Position numbers and translations under genes: made by a program. DNA of 64,000 bases from Candidatus Avimuribaculum pullicola. Lineage in GTDB: Bacteria > Bacteroidota > Bacteroidia > Bacteroidales > Muribaculaceae. Positions 1 through 8,893 of this stretch are shown one piece after another; the stretch's first letter is position 1; each line of letters begins with the position of its first letter. The stretch lies in the NCBI GenBank assembly GCA_018716295.1, contig DVKC01000036.1, positions 1-64,000 on the forward strand, in the 5' to 3' direction. Under the pieces are notes generated by a model. It had not been told where the DNA came from, searched no databases, and saw nothing but the letters and a program-made list of their open reading frames with translations.

Positions 1-416
1 CAAAGTGAAGGCTTTCAGAAGTCAGTTTAGGGGAGTGGCTGACATTCCATTCTTCTTGTTCAGACTATCCAAATTGTGCGCATAATGCGGGAAACGGGAG
101 AATGAATACAACCGGGTTTTCGGACTGACCCATATAAAACCCGTGGTTTATACCTAAAAAGGCCAACAGCTTGGGTTAAAAATATCTAACCGTTAGCAAA
201 TTTTATATGTACCAAGAGATTGCCTTTTTTCCCATGTGCCTATTTTTGTACCGCAATTGTCGTTTCTGCGATGCTTCGGCAATATGCCAATGTGGAGCTG
301 GCTCTGACATAGACGGAATGACCAGCCCACTTGACAAACTACTTAACTTTACAAACAAAACAATAGCCAAACTGGCATAAACTACGCCAGATGAATCTAA
401 CATTTATTGACAAAAA
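1..416. other. Upstream region with no supported gene
   Basis: No reading frame here looks like a protein I recognise. Two frames run in from the window edge and stop within the first 85 bases, so the 3' end of an upstream gene may be present but cannot be assigned. An inverted repeat, GGGTTTT at 114-120 against AAAACCC at 136-142, could be a weak terminator. TATTTTTG at 241-248 fits the Bacteroidota -7 box TAnnTTTG and could drive the efflux operon that starts at 417, leaving a leader of about 165 bases. No -33 TTTG at the right distance is obvious. Confidence 0.4.
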
Positions 417-1619
417 ATGAAACTTTATCCGTCAACGCAGAATCTTAAGTTTGGGAAAAGGCAAGCCATCATTGCTGCTGCCGCGGTAATAGTGATTGGC
501 GCAGTATGGTTCATTCTAACCAGGGAACCAGCCCAAGAACCCAACCACCCAGTGGTGTGCGTCGAGCCTGCCGGGAAACAAGATGTAGAAATATATGGCG
601 ACTACGTGGGACGCATCAGAGCCCAGCAGTTTGTCGAAGTACGAGCCCGTGTAGAAGGCTTCCTCGAACAGATGAAATTTGAAGAAGGCACATACGTCAA
701 ACGCGGACAAGTGCTTTTCGTCATAAACCAAGACCAATACAAAGCCAAAGCCGACAAGGCCCGTGCTCAATTAAAGAAAGACGAGGCTACAGCGCGCAAG
801 GCCGAACGCGACCTTGAACGCATACGCCCGCTATACGAACAGAATGCAGCCAGCCAGCTCGACCTCGACAATGCCATCGCAGCCTACGAAACTGCCGTGG
901 CAAGCGTGGGAATGAGCCAAGCCGACCTTGACCAGGCCGAACAAGAACTGAGCTACACAATCGTCACTTCACCAATCTCGGGACACATCAGTGAACGGCA
1001 CGTTGACCTCGGCACTCTTGTCGGAACAGGCGCACAATCGCTACTCGCCACCATTGTAAAGAGCGACACGGTACTTGTCGATTTCAGCATGACCGCGCTC
1101 GACTACCTGCGCAGCAAAGAGCGCAACGTCAATATCGGACAACAAGACACCACCCGCTCATGGCAACCAACGGTGACAATCACCCTTGCCGACAACAGCG
1201 TGTACCCCTACAAGGGACTCGTTGACTTTGCCGAGCCACAAGTCAACCCCGAAACTGGCACATTCTCGGTACGCGCCGAAATGTCCAACCCCAACCATGT
1301 GTTACTACCCGGGCAGTTCACCAAGGTAAGACTTCTGCTCGATGTCATGGAAGATGCCACAGTAGTGCCACAAAAATCGCTCATTCAAGAAAAGGGAGCT
1401 TCTTATATATATGTGATGCGGCGCGACTCGACAGTTGAACGCCGCTACATCGAGGTAAGCGCCGAGTTTGGCAACAACATGGTTGTCGAACGCGGTATAA
1501 TTCCTGGCGAAATGGTAGTCACCGAGGGCGTGAACAAGCTGACTCCAGGAATAAAAGTCACAGTGGCCCGCCCCGAGGATTTCGTTAACACCGATGACAC
1601 CGAGGCTAAAGCCGAGTAA
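417..1619 (+). CDS. RND efflux periplasmic adaptor (AcrA/MexA family)
   Basis: This is the membrane fusion protein of a tripartite drug efflux pump, bridging the inner-membrane RND pump and the outer-membrane channel. The 400-residue length is normal. An N-terminal hydrophobic segment at about residues 18-35 has no lipobox cysteine, so it is a membrane anchor or uncleaved signal. A lipoyl/barrel-sandwich half-domain follows (VEGFLEQMKFEEGTYVKRGQ, about 80-100), then an alanine- and glutamate-rich coiled-coil hairpin (about 105-170), the second lipoyl half (TSPISGHISERHVDLGTLV) and beta-barrel domains. It is first in a three-gene operon, 30 bases before the pump gene. Substrates cannot be read from sequence. 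The last 20 residues are acidic and variable. Confidence 0.95.
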   Translation: MKLYPSTQNLKFGKRQAIIAAAAVIVIGAVWFILTREPAQEPNHPVVCVEPAGKQDVEIYGDYVGRIRAQQFVEVRARVEGFLEQMKFEEGTYVKRGQVLFVINQDQYKAKADKARAQLKKDEATARKAERDLERIRPLYEQNAASQLDLDNAIAAYETAVASVGMSQADLDQAEQELSYTIVTSPISGHISERHVDLGTLVGTGAQSLLATIVKSDTVLVDFSMTALDYLRSKERNVNIGQQDTTRSWQPTVTITLADNSVYPYKGLVDFAEPQVNPETGTFSVRAEMSNPNHVLLPGQFTKVRLLLDVMEDATVVPQKSLIQEKGASYIYVMRRDSTVERRYIEVSAEFGNNMVVERGIIPGEMVVTEGVNKLTPGIKVTVARPEDFVNTDDTEAKAE

Positions 1620-1649
1620 CAGCCACCTCCACTAATCACCCACACAAAT

Positions 1650-4600
1650 ATGAAAGTCAACTTTTTCATCGACAGGCCGGTATTCTCGGCTGTCATTTCA
1701 ATATTGATTGTGATTATTGGTATCATTGGGCTACTGATGTTGCCTATCGACCAATATCCACAAATCACACCACCCGTGGTGAAAGTTTCGGCATCATATC
1801 CTGGTGCAAGCGCACTCACCGTGTCGCAAGCCGTGGCTACCCCGATCGAACAGGAGTTGAATGGTACGCCCGGAATGCTCTACATGGAATCCAACAGTTC
1901 CAACTCGGGAGGTTTCTCGGCAACAATCACTTTCGACATCAGTGCCGATGCCGACCTTGCCGCCGTGGAAATACAGAACCGTGTGAAACTCGCCGAGTCG
2001 CGGCTACCTGCCGAAGTAGTACAAAACGGCATCGAGGTTGAAAAACAGGCTTCCAACCAGCTTCTCACCGTGTGCCTCACTTCAAGCGACCCTAAATACG
2101 ATGAAATATACCTCAGCAACTTCGCCACACTCAACGTGCTCGACTTGTTGCGCCGTATTCCAGGCGTAGGCCGCGTGTCAAACATCGGTAGCCGCTACTA
2201 CGCCATGCAGATATGGGTTGACCCTGCCAAGCTGGCCAACTTCGGGCTGACCGTAAAAGACGTGCAAAATGCGCTCAAAGACCAAAACCGCGAGTCGGCT
2301 GCCGGCGTATTTGGGCAACAACCGGTCGAAGGCATCGACATCACAATCCCAATCACCGCACAAGGCCGCTTGTCGAATGTGTCGCAATTCGAGGAAATCG
2401 TACTGCGCGCCAATGCCGACGGGTCATTAATCAGAATGCGTGACGTGGCACGAGTGTCGCTCGAAGCGCAATCCTACAACACCGAGAGTGGCATCAACGG
2501 TGGCAATGCCGCTGTGCTGGGCGTGTACCTGCTGCCTGGAGCAAATGCAGTGGAAGTGGCCGACTTGGTAAAACAGGAAATGCACAACATCAGCCAGAGC
2601 TTCCCCGAGGGGCTTACATATCAAATACCTTTTGATATGACCGAGTATATCTCCGAGTCGATACACGAAGTGTACAAAACTCTCTTCGAAGCATTGCTGC
2701 TCGTTACTATCGTGGTGTTCCTCTCGCTGCAAAGCTGGCGTGCGACAGTGATTCCTATCATCGCAGTGCCAATTTCGTTGATAGGCACTTTCGGCTTCAT
2801 GCTCATAATGGGTTTCTCGCTCAATATTCTCACATTGCTCGGCTTGGTACTTGCCATCGGTATAGTGGTGGACGATGCCATCGTGGTGGTAGAAAACGTC
2901 GAGCGCATAATGGAAGAGGAACACTTGAGCCCCTACGAGGCCACCAAGAAAGCCATGGAGGGATTGACAGGCGCGCTCATCGCCACATCGCTCGTGCTGG
3001 CGGCGGTGTTCGTGCCTGTGAGCTTCTTGTCGGGCATCACGGGCCAGCTCTATCGCCAGTTCAGTGTGACCATCGCCGTGTCGGTGCTGCTGTCGGCTGT
3101 AGTCGCCCTGACACTTACACCTGTGATGTGTTCACTCATATTGAAGCCCCACGACCCTACCAAGAAGAAAAACAAGATGTTCAGGCTCATCAACCACTGG
3201 ATTGACAAGGGCAACCACAAGTATGTGGGCTTCATAAAAGTAGCAATCAAGAACCCGCGCCGCATAATGGCAGCGTTCGGAATGGTAATAGTGGTGATTT
3301 TCGTCCTATACAAATTGATACCTTCCAGCTTCCTTCCATCGGAAGACCAAGGATATTTCACCGTAGAGCTTGAATTGCCCGAAGGTTCCACAATCGAGCG
3401 TACTCGCGTGGTTTCGGAACGCGCTGTTGACTACTTGATGAAAAACGACGCCGTGGAGTATGTGCAAAGCGTCGTCGGTTCAAGCCCGCGTGTAGGCACC
3501 AGCCAGGCCCGCAGCACACTCACTGTAATCTTGAAGAACTGGGCCGAGCGCAACAAGGTGTCAATCGACGAGGTCATGGAATATGCCCGCAACGAATTTG
3601 AAAAATATCCCGAATGCAAGGTTTACCTGTCAACACCGCCAGTAATTCCAGGGCTTGGCACGTCGGGAGGCTTTGAATTGCAGCTCGAAGCCCGTGGCGA
3701 TGCTACATTCGACAACCTTGTGGACGCGGCCGACACACTCATGGCCTACGCACAACAAAGTAGCGTACTCACAGGGCTGTCGTCGTCGCTGCAAAGCGAA
3801 ATACCGCAGCTATACTTCGACGTTGACCGCGACCGGGTGAAACTCGCCGGCGTGTCTATGGCCGATGTGTTTGCCACAATGAAAGCCTACACGGGTGCGG
3901 TATATGTCAACGACTTCAACATGTATAACCGCGTTTACCGCGTTTACTTGCAGGCCGAGGCCCAATACCGCGAACATCGCGACAACATCAACCTGTTTTT
4001 CGTTCGCGGCAAGAATGGCGACATGATTCCGCTCACCGCCCTTGGTACCACCGAGTACACCACAGGCCCTGGAAGCATCAAGCGATTCAATATGTTCAAC
4101 TCTGCCGTGATTCGCGGCGAGGCAGCTCAAGGCTACAGTTCGGGGCAGGCTATGGAAACCATCGAGCAGCTTGCTCGCGACCACTTGCCCGACAACATAG
4201 GCGTGGAATGGAGCGGACTCTCATACCAAGAGCAAAAGGCTGGCGGACAAACGGGCATGATTCTCGCACTGGTGTTCCTGTTTGTGTTCCTGTTCCTTGC
4301 CGCACTATACGAAAGCTGGACAATCCCCATCTCTGTGCTGCTGTCGCTACCTGTGGCCGCATTGGGTGCATACTTGGGAATCCTTGTCCTCGGACTTGAA
4401 AACAACACTTATTTCCAAATCGGACTTGTGATGCTTGTGGGTATGGCTGCCAAGAATGCAATCCTCATCGTGGAGTTTGCCAAAGACGAGGTTACAGCCG
4501 GAAAGAGTGTGCAAGAAGCCGCACTCCATGCTTCGCACCTGCGTTTCCGCCCAATCTTGATGACGTCGCTGGCATTCATCCTCGGCATGTTGCCGCTGGT

Positions 4601-4796
4601 AATCGCCTCGGGGCCTGGTGCAGGAAGCCGTCAAGCCATAGGTTCGGGCGTGTTCTTCGGAATGATTCTGGCCGTGACATTGGGAATCGTGCTTGTACCG
4701 TTCTTTTTTGTAATGATTTACAAGACTACTGGCAAAATCAAGCAAACCACCAACAAGATTCACATCGGAAAAAAACACAAAGATGAAAACAACTAA
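1650..4796 (+). CDS. RND multidrug efflux pump, HAE1 family (AcrB-like)
   Basis: This is the inner-membrane proton-driven pump of the tripartite system. At 1048 residues it matches AcrB. It starts with the family N-terminus MKVNFFIDRPVFSAVISI, a transmembrane helix running straight into the first porter domain. The proton-relay aspartate pair lies in TM4 (GIVVDDAIVVVENVERIM, around residue 405) and the relay lysine in TM10 (GMAAKNAILIVEFAKDE, around 935). The membrane-domain repeats and two large periplasmic loops are all present. The stop overlaps the start of the outer-membrane gene by 14 bases, which implies translational coupling. It is intact, with no frameshift. HAE1 pumps export amphiphilic drugs, bile salts or detergents; the actual substrate is unknown. 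Confidence 0.97.
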   Translation: MKVNFFIDRPVFSAVISILIVIIGIIGLLMLPIDQYPQITPPVVKVSASYPGASALTVSQAVATPIEQELNGTPGMLYMESNSSNSGGFSATITFDISADADLAAVEIQNRVKLAESRLPAEVVQNGIEVEKQASNQLLTVCLTSSDPKYDEIYLSNFATLNVLDLLRRIPGVGRVSNIGSRYYAMQIWVDPAKLANFGLTVKDVQNALKDQNRESAAGVFGQQPVEGIDITIPITAQGRLSNVSQFEEIVLRANADGSLIRMRDVARVSLEAQSYNTESGINGGNAAVLGVYLLPGANAVEVADLVKQEMHNISQSFPEGLTYQIPFDMTEYISESIHEVYKTLFEALLLVTIVVFLSLQSWRATVIPIIAVPISLIGTFGFMLIMGFSLNILTLLGLVLAIGIVVDDAIVVVENVERIMEEEHLSPYEATKKAMEGLTGALIATSLVLAAVFVPVSFLSGITGQLYRQFSVTIAVSVLLSAVVALTLTPVMCSLILKPHDPTKKKNKMFRLINHWIDKGNHKYVGFIKVAIKNPRRIMAAFGMVIVVIFVLYKLIPSSFLPSEDQGYFTVELELPEGSTIERTRVVSERAVDYLMKNDAVEYVQSVVGSSPRVGTSQARSTLTVILKNWAERNKVSIDEVMEYARNEFEKYPECKVYLSTPPVIPGLGTSGGFELQLEARGDATFDNLVDAADTLMAYAQQSSVLTGLSSSLQSEIPQLYFDVDRDRVKLAGVSMADVFATMKAYTGAVYVNDFNMYNRVYRVYLQAEAQYREHRDNINLFFVRGKNGDMIPLTALGTTEYTTGPGSIKRFNMFNSAVIRGEAAQGYSSGQAMETIEQLARDHLPDNIGVEWSGLSYQEQKAGGQTGMILALVFLFVFLFLAALYESWTIPISVLLSLPVAALGAYLGILVLGLENNTYFQIGLVMLVGMAAKNAILIVEFAKDEVTAGKSVQEAALHASHLRFRPILMTSLAFILGMLPLVIASGPGAGSRQAIGSGVFFGMILAVTLGIVLVPFFFVMIYKTTGKIKQTTNKIHIGKKHKDENN

Positions 4797-6186
4797 AATA
4801 TTTATCACGATAGCACTACTGTCGTTGCTCGTGGCGAGTTGCAAGTTGGGAAAGCGTTACACGCGCCCCGACTTGGAGTTGCCCGACCTGATTGACAGCA
4901 CCTCCACGGCCGCCGACACCATTTCGATTGCCGACCTGCCATGGAACGACGTATATGCCGATACTTTGCTGCAAGACCTGATAGAACTTACACTCGAAAA
5001 CAACAAGGACTTGCTGATTGCTGCCGCACGGGTAAAGGAACTCGCCGCACTGAAGCGCATCGACGTGGCCAACTTGTTCCCCGACGTTGCCTTGCGCGTG
5101 TATGGCGAAAAAGAACAGGACAACTACGGTGGCAACAATGCCGACGATAACAACCAATTCGACATAAAAGCCCGCATCACATGGGAAATAGACTTGTGGG
5201 GGAAACTGCGATGGGCCAAAGACAAGAGCATGGCACAATTCCTTGCCTCGGTCGAAAACCAACGGGCTCTGCAAATGAGCCTGGTAGCAAATGTAGCAGA
5301 AGCATACTTTGAACTTGTGGCTCTCGACAACGAGTTGAGGATTGTAAACCAGACTGTCGATGCACGCCGAGAGGGTCTTGAACTCGCACGGTTGCGATAC
5401 GAAGGCGGACTGACTTCCGAGATGACCTACCGCCAAGCCCAAGTGGAGCTTGCAAGTGCCGAAGCACTCGTCCCAGACCTCGAACAAAAAATTTCACTTA
5501 AAGAGAATGAAATAGCATTCCTCGCCGGCGAATATCCTCGTGCAATAGGCCGCGTAGAACAGCCCGAAGATGTGATATTGCCAGTGAGCTTGCCAGTGGG
5601 GCTGCCATCGACATTGCTCGAACGCCGCCCCGATGTGCGCAAAGCCGAACAAGACTTAATCGCCGCAAACGCACAAGTGGGCATAGCCTACACCAACATG
5701 TTTCCCCGAATAAGCCTAACTGCCGACCTTGGTGCCGAAAGCGACCAACTTGGCGACATTCTCAAATCGCCCTACCACCTAATCAGTGGGACTCTGTTGC
5801 AACCAATTGTAGGCTTGTGGAAAAACAAGTCGCAGCACAAAGCGGCACAAGCTGCCTACGAACAGGCTGTGTATGCCTACGAAAAAGCCGTGCTCAACGC
5901 TTTTATGGACGCTTACAACGCCATCGTGCAATTCAACAAGACAAGGGAAATATATGAGTCGCAATACAGGCTTGAACGCTCTTCACGAAGCACTCTCGAC
6001 CTGGCACAACTGCAATACATGAATGGTGTTATCGGTTATCTCGACCTGCTCGATGCACAACGTACTTACCTGTCGGCCCAGATCGACTTAAGCAATGCCG
6101 TGCGCGACAAGCAGATAGCCGTTGTAAACCTATACAAGGCCCTCGGCGGCGGCTGGCAACCAGCCGACTCTGAAATGGCAGAATGA
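4783..6186 (+). CDS. Outer-membrane efflux lipoprotein (TolC/NodT family)
   Basis: This is the outer-membrane exit duct of the RND pump. The 467-residue protein begins with a signal peptide ending in the lipobox LVASC (Cys about residue 20), as in OprM/NodT-type channels, so it is probably lipid-anchored. Two tandem outer-membrane-efflux (OEP) repeats follow. Marks of the family include KRYTRPDLELP after the lipid anchor, PWNDVYADTLLQDLI, the long helices with LARLRYEGGLTSEMTYRQAQ, and in the second half LPSTLLERRPDVRKAEQDL. The gene overlaps the pump gene and completes the operon. A MATE exporter follows 72 bases downstream. Confidence 0.95.
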   Translation: MKTTKIFITIALLSLLVASCKLGKRYTRPDLELPDLIDSTSTAADTISIADLPWNDVYADTLLQDLIELTLENNKDLLIAAARVKELAALKRIDVANLFPDVALRVYGEKEQDNYGGNNADDNNQFDIKARITWEIDLWGKLRWAKDKSMAQFLASVENQRALQMSLVANVAEAYFELVALDNELRIVNQTVDARREGLELARLRYEGGLTSEMTYRQAQVELASAEALVPDLEQKISLKENEIAFLAGEYPRAIGRVEQPEDVILPVSLPVGLPSTLLERRPDVRKAEQDLIAANAQVGIAYTNMFPRISLTADLGAESDQLGDILKSPYHLISGTLLQPIVGLWKNKSQHKAAQAAYEQAVYAYEKAVLNAFMDAYNAIVQFNKTREIYESQYRLERSSRSTLDLAQLQYMNGVIGYLDLLDAQRTYLSAQIDLSNAVRDKQIAVVNLYKALGGGWQPADSEMAE

Positions 6187-6258
6187 CACCACCCATGATG
6201 GTGCGCAGCCGCGCAACCGCCATTTATAGCGGCACACGGCGTTTTCCAGCAAACATAA

Positions 6259-7710
6259 ATGGCACAACAATCACTTACACGCAATAATACCGATGCACTG
6301 CTTGCCCTCATCAGGGAGGGCAAGCCCATGACCATGCACCAGCAACTGTGGCTCACACTGCAACTGAGTGTGCCATCGATGCTGGCACAATTCTCGTCGA
6401 TAGCCATGCAATACATCGACGCATCGATGGTGGGAAGCCTCGGGGCTAATCCCGCAGCTTCGATAGGATTGATGTCAACCACTACATGGCTATTCGGCGG
6501 ATTATGCAGTGCAGCAGCCACAGGCTTCTCGGTACAAGTGGCCCATGCCATAGGTGCTGGCGACATCAAGCACGCACGCAATGTGTTGCGGCAGTCGATA
6601 GCCTCGGTGCTGATGTTCGGCTGCATGATGGCTGCCATCGGCATGACCATCAGCGGCTATTTGCCCGAATGGCTCGGCGGCGACCCTGCCATACGAAGCG
6701 ATGCCACCACCTACTTCTTCATCTACTCCTTGTTCCTGCCAGTGCTGCAAATGAATTTCCTTGCAAGCGGCATGCTACGTTGCAGCGGCAACATGCGCAT
6801 TCCCAGCATACTAAATGTGCTGATGTGCCTACTTGACGTGATTTTCAACTACTTCTTGATATTCGACACCCGCCAAGTGGCAATAGGCAACACCGTGCTG
6901 CTTGTCCCAGGAGCGGGACTCGGCGTGGAAGGCGCAATACTGGGCACGGTGCTGGCCGAGTCGGTTACGGCATCGCTCATGACATGGTACTTATGCCGCC
7001 GTTCACCAATGCTCAACCTGACGACCGATAGCGGACGTTTCATCCCACAACGTTCCACGCTGAAAAAAGCCGTACACATAGGGCTTCCCATGGGCATCGA
7101 ACACGCCGTCATTTGCGGTGCACAAATCATGAGTACCGTGATTGTAGCACCACTTGGCATCTTTGCAATCGCCGCCAACTCATTTGCCATCACTGCCGAA
7201 AGCCTATGTTACATGCCCGGCTATGGCATTGCCGACGCCGCCACCACACTTGTCGGACAAAGTATCGGCGCACGCCGCACCAACCTCACACGGCGTTTTG
7301 CCTACATAACAGTAGGAATGGGAATGGCTATAATGGGCGTGATGGGCGCGATAATGTATATTGGTGCGCCACATATCATAGGCATCATGACTCCAGTCGA
7401 GGAGATACGACAATTAGGTGTGATGGCATTGCGCATCGAGGCCTTTGCCGAACCCATGTTTGCCGCCGCCATTGTAGCCTATGGCGTGTTTGTAGGTGCC
7501 GGAAGCACCATCGTTCCAAGCATCATGAACTTCTTCAGTATATGGGCAGTGCGGCTCACACTTGCAGCCTACCTTGCCCCCATCATGGGGTTGAAAGGTG
7601 TGTGGATAGCAATGTGCGTCGAACTATGCTTCCGCGGCATCATTTTCTTAATTCGCCTGATACGTGGACGATGGCTGAATTCCAAGTTCATAAGTGCTAA
7701 AATTAGCTAA
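6259..7710 (+). CDS. MATE family multidrug/cation antiporter
   Basis: This is an integral inner-membrane exporter of the MATE (NorM/DinF-like) family, which couples Na+ or H+ influx to efflux of cationic drugs. The 483-residue protein has about 12 hydrophobic segments arranged as two homologous halves. The first half has QLSVPSMLAQFSSIAMQYID and ASMVGSLGANPAASIGL; the second has GLPMGIEHAVICGAQ and GYGIADAATTLVGQSIGA, the expected MATE repeat positions. It follows the RND operon on the same strand and may be cotranscribed, making this a multi-exporter block. The C-terminus ends with a short cationic tail. The substrate is not predictable. Confidence 0.93.
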   Translation: MAQQSLTRNNTDALLALIREGKPMTMHQQLWLTLQLSVPSMLAQFSSIAMQYIDASMVGSLGANPAASIGLMSTTTWLFGGLCSAAATGFSVQVAHAIGAGDIKHARNVLRQSIASVLMFGCMMAAIGMTISGYLPEWLGGDPAIRSDATTYFFIYSLFLPVLQMNFLASGMLRCSGNMRIPSILNVLMCLLDVIFNYFLIFDTRQVAIGNTVLLVPGAGLGVEGAILGTVLAESVTASLMTWYLCRRSPMLNLTTDSGRFIPQRSTLKKAVHIGLPMGIEHAVICGAQIMSTVIVAPLGIFAIAANSFAITAESLCYMPGYGIADAATTLVGQSIGARRTNLTRRFAYITVGMGMAIMGVMGAIMYIGAPHIIGIMTPVEEIRQLGVMALRIEAFAEPMFAAAIVAYGVFVGAGSTIVPSIMNFFSIWAVRLTLAAYLAPIMGLKGVWIAMCVELCFRGIIFLIRLIRGRWLNSKFISAKIS

Positions 7711-7749
7711 ACCGAAGCTGCCAGATTTGCCGATTCGGAAAATTGTGCC

Positions 7750-7757
7750 TACCTTTG
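7750..7757 (+). promoter_or_regulatory. Bacteroidota -7 box upstream of greA
   Basis: TACCTTTG matches the TAnnTTTG -7 element of the Bacteroidota primary sigma factor. It lies about 145 bases before greA, so the transcript would carry a long leader that includes the perfect inverted repeat at 7773-7814. No clear -33 TTTG is visible. Confidence 0.55.
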
Positions 7758-7772
7758 TAGGCAGATAAAGAA

Positions 7773-7814
7773 CCTGTTTAAATTTTGCTCGAAATATCGG
7801 AAAATTTAAACAGG
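7773..7814 (+). promoter_or_regulatory. Perfect 14-bp inverted repeat in the greA leader
   Basis: CCTGTTTAAATTTT (7773-7786) and AAAATTTAAACAGG (7801-7814) are exact inverse complements around a 14-base loop. It could terminate the MATE transcript. However, it lies downstream of a -7 box and is not followed directly by a T tract, so a structured greA leader is equally possible. Confidence 0.6.
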
Positions 7815-7901
7815 CTCTAAAATATAATATTATTTACGAGGGGGTCTCTGCGTGAGAAGTGGAGATTCTTTTATTTTTTACTAACAATAAACTTTATTAC
7901 C

Positions 7902-8372
7902 ATGGCTATAAGCTACATGACAAAGGAAGGATACAAGAAGAAAATGGAGGAAATAGCTTACCTTGAAAACGTAAAGCGTCCCGAAATTTCTCGTGCCATC
8001 GCCGAAGCTCGCGACAAAGGTGACCTTTCTGAAAATGCCGAATATGACGCAGCCAAAGAAGCACAAGGAATGCTGGAAATGAAGATTTCGCAGCTCAAGG
8101 ATCTTGTTGCCAACGCACGCATAATCGACGAGAGTAAGCTCAACACCGATGAGGTGCAATTGCTCAACACCGTTACAATCAAAAACATGAAAAACGGTGC
8201 CACACTGAAATATACCATTGTCACCGACAGCGAGGCCAATCTCAAAGAAATGAAAATCGCACAAAGCACACCCATTGCAAAGGGCCTGATGGGACACAAA
8301 GTGGGCGATGTGGTCGAAGTGAAAGCTCCGGCTGGCGTGCTGTCGTTTGAGATACTTAAAATAGAAATTTAA
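7902..8372 (+). CDS. greA: Transcription elongation factor GreA
   Basis: GreA binds the RNA polymerase secondary channel and stimulates cleavage of backtracked transcripts, rescuing stalled elongation. The 156-residue length is typical. The N-terminal coiled coil carries the family signature MTKEGYKKKMEEIAYLE and the acidic tip DKGDLSENAEYDAAKEAQG (about residues 40-58), where the conserved acidic residues act at the polymerase active site. The C-terminal FKBP-like domain is present (SPLx-type stretch replaced by STPIAKGLMGHKVGDVVEV). The start follows the AT-rich stretch typical of translation starts in this phylum. A HIT-family gene follows after 11 bases, so the two are probably cotranscribed. 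Confidence 0.97.
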   Translation: MAISYMTKEGYKKKMEEIAYLENVKRPEISRAIAEARDKGDLSENAEYDAAKEAQGMLEMKISQLKDLVANARIIDESKLNTDEVQLLNTVTIKNMKNGATLKYTIVTDSEANLKEMKIAQSTPIAKGLMGHKVGDVVEVKAPAGVLSFEILKIEI

Positions 8373-8383
8373 CACTCACCACC

Positions 8384-8791
8384 ATGGCTTCTATTTTCAG
8401 CAAAATAATTGCAGGTGAAATACCTTGCTACAAAGTTGCCGAGGACGAAAACTACTTTGCATTTCTCGACATAAACCCCGTCATGCCCGGACACACCTTA
8501 GTGGTTCCGAAGCATGAAGTTGACTATATATTCAACCTCGACGAAGAAGAATATGCCGGACTCACCAAGTTTGCCCGCCGCGTAGCCCGCTGCATGAAAC
8601 AAGTAATCGAATGTAAAAAGATTGCTGTGGCAGTATTGGGTCTCGAAGTGCCACACGCACATATACACCTTATCCCAATCTCAAAAGAGGGCGACATGAG
8701 TTTCAGCCACAAAATGACGCTGCCAGCCGACGAAATGGCTGCCATCGCCAGCAAAATCGCCGATGAATACAATCGCACACATGGCGAATAA
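8384..8791 (+). CDS. HIT family nucleotide-binding protein
   Basis: This is a histidine-triad hydrolase, a family that cleaves phosphoramidate or related bonds in nucleotide conjugates. The 135-residue protein has the canonical pattern: SIFSKIIAGEIPCYKVAED at the N-terminus, FLDINPVMPGHTLVVPKHE in the middle, and the catalytic triad motif VPHAHIHLIPI (H-x-H-x-H) at about residues 88-98. Length and order match the Hint/HinT branch. It lies 11 bases after greA, an arrangement I believe is common in Bacteroidales. The physiological substrate is unknown for most family members. Confidence 0.95.
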   Translation: MASIFSKIIAGEIPCYKVAEDENYFAFLDINPVMPGHTLVVPKHEVDYIFNLDEEEYAGLTKFARRVARCMKQVIECKKIAVAVLGLEVPHAHIHLIPISKEGDMSFSHKMTLPADEMAAIASKIADEYNRTHGE

Positions 8792-8893
8792 CAATGTGCA
8801 AAATTACAAAACAATATAGCAGTAGCGGCAACCAACCTGCAATGCGACAAGGCACAAAGGTGGCAAGCCGCTACTTTTTTTACACACGCACCA

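Noticed and set aside
203-403. A 66-codon minus-strand frame ahead of the efflux operon
   Set aside because: No family pattern and no promoter or ribosome-binding context; the region reads better as an operon leader.
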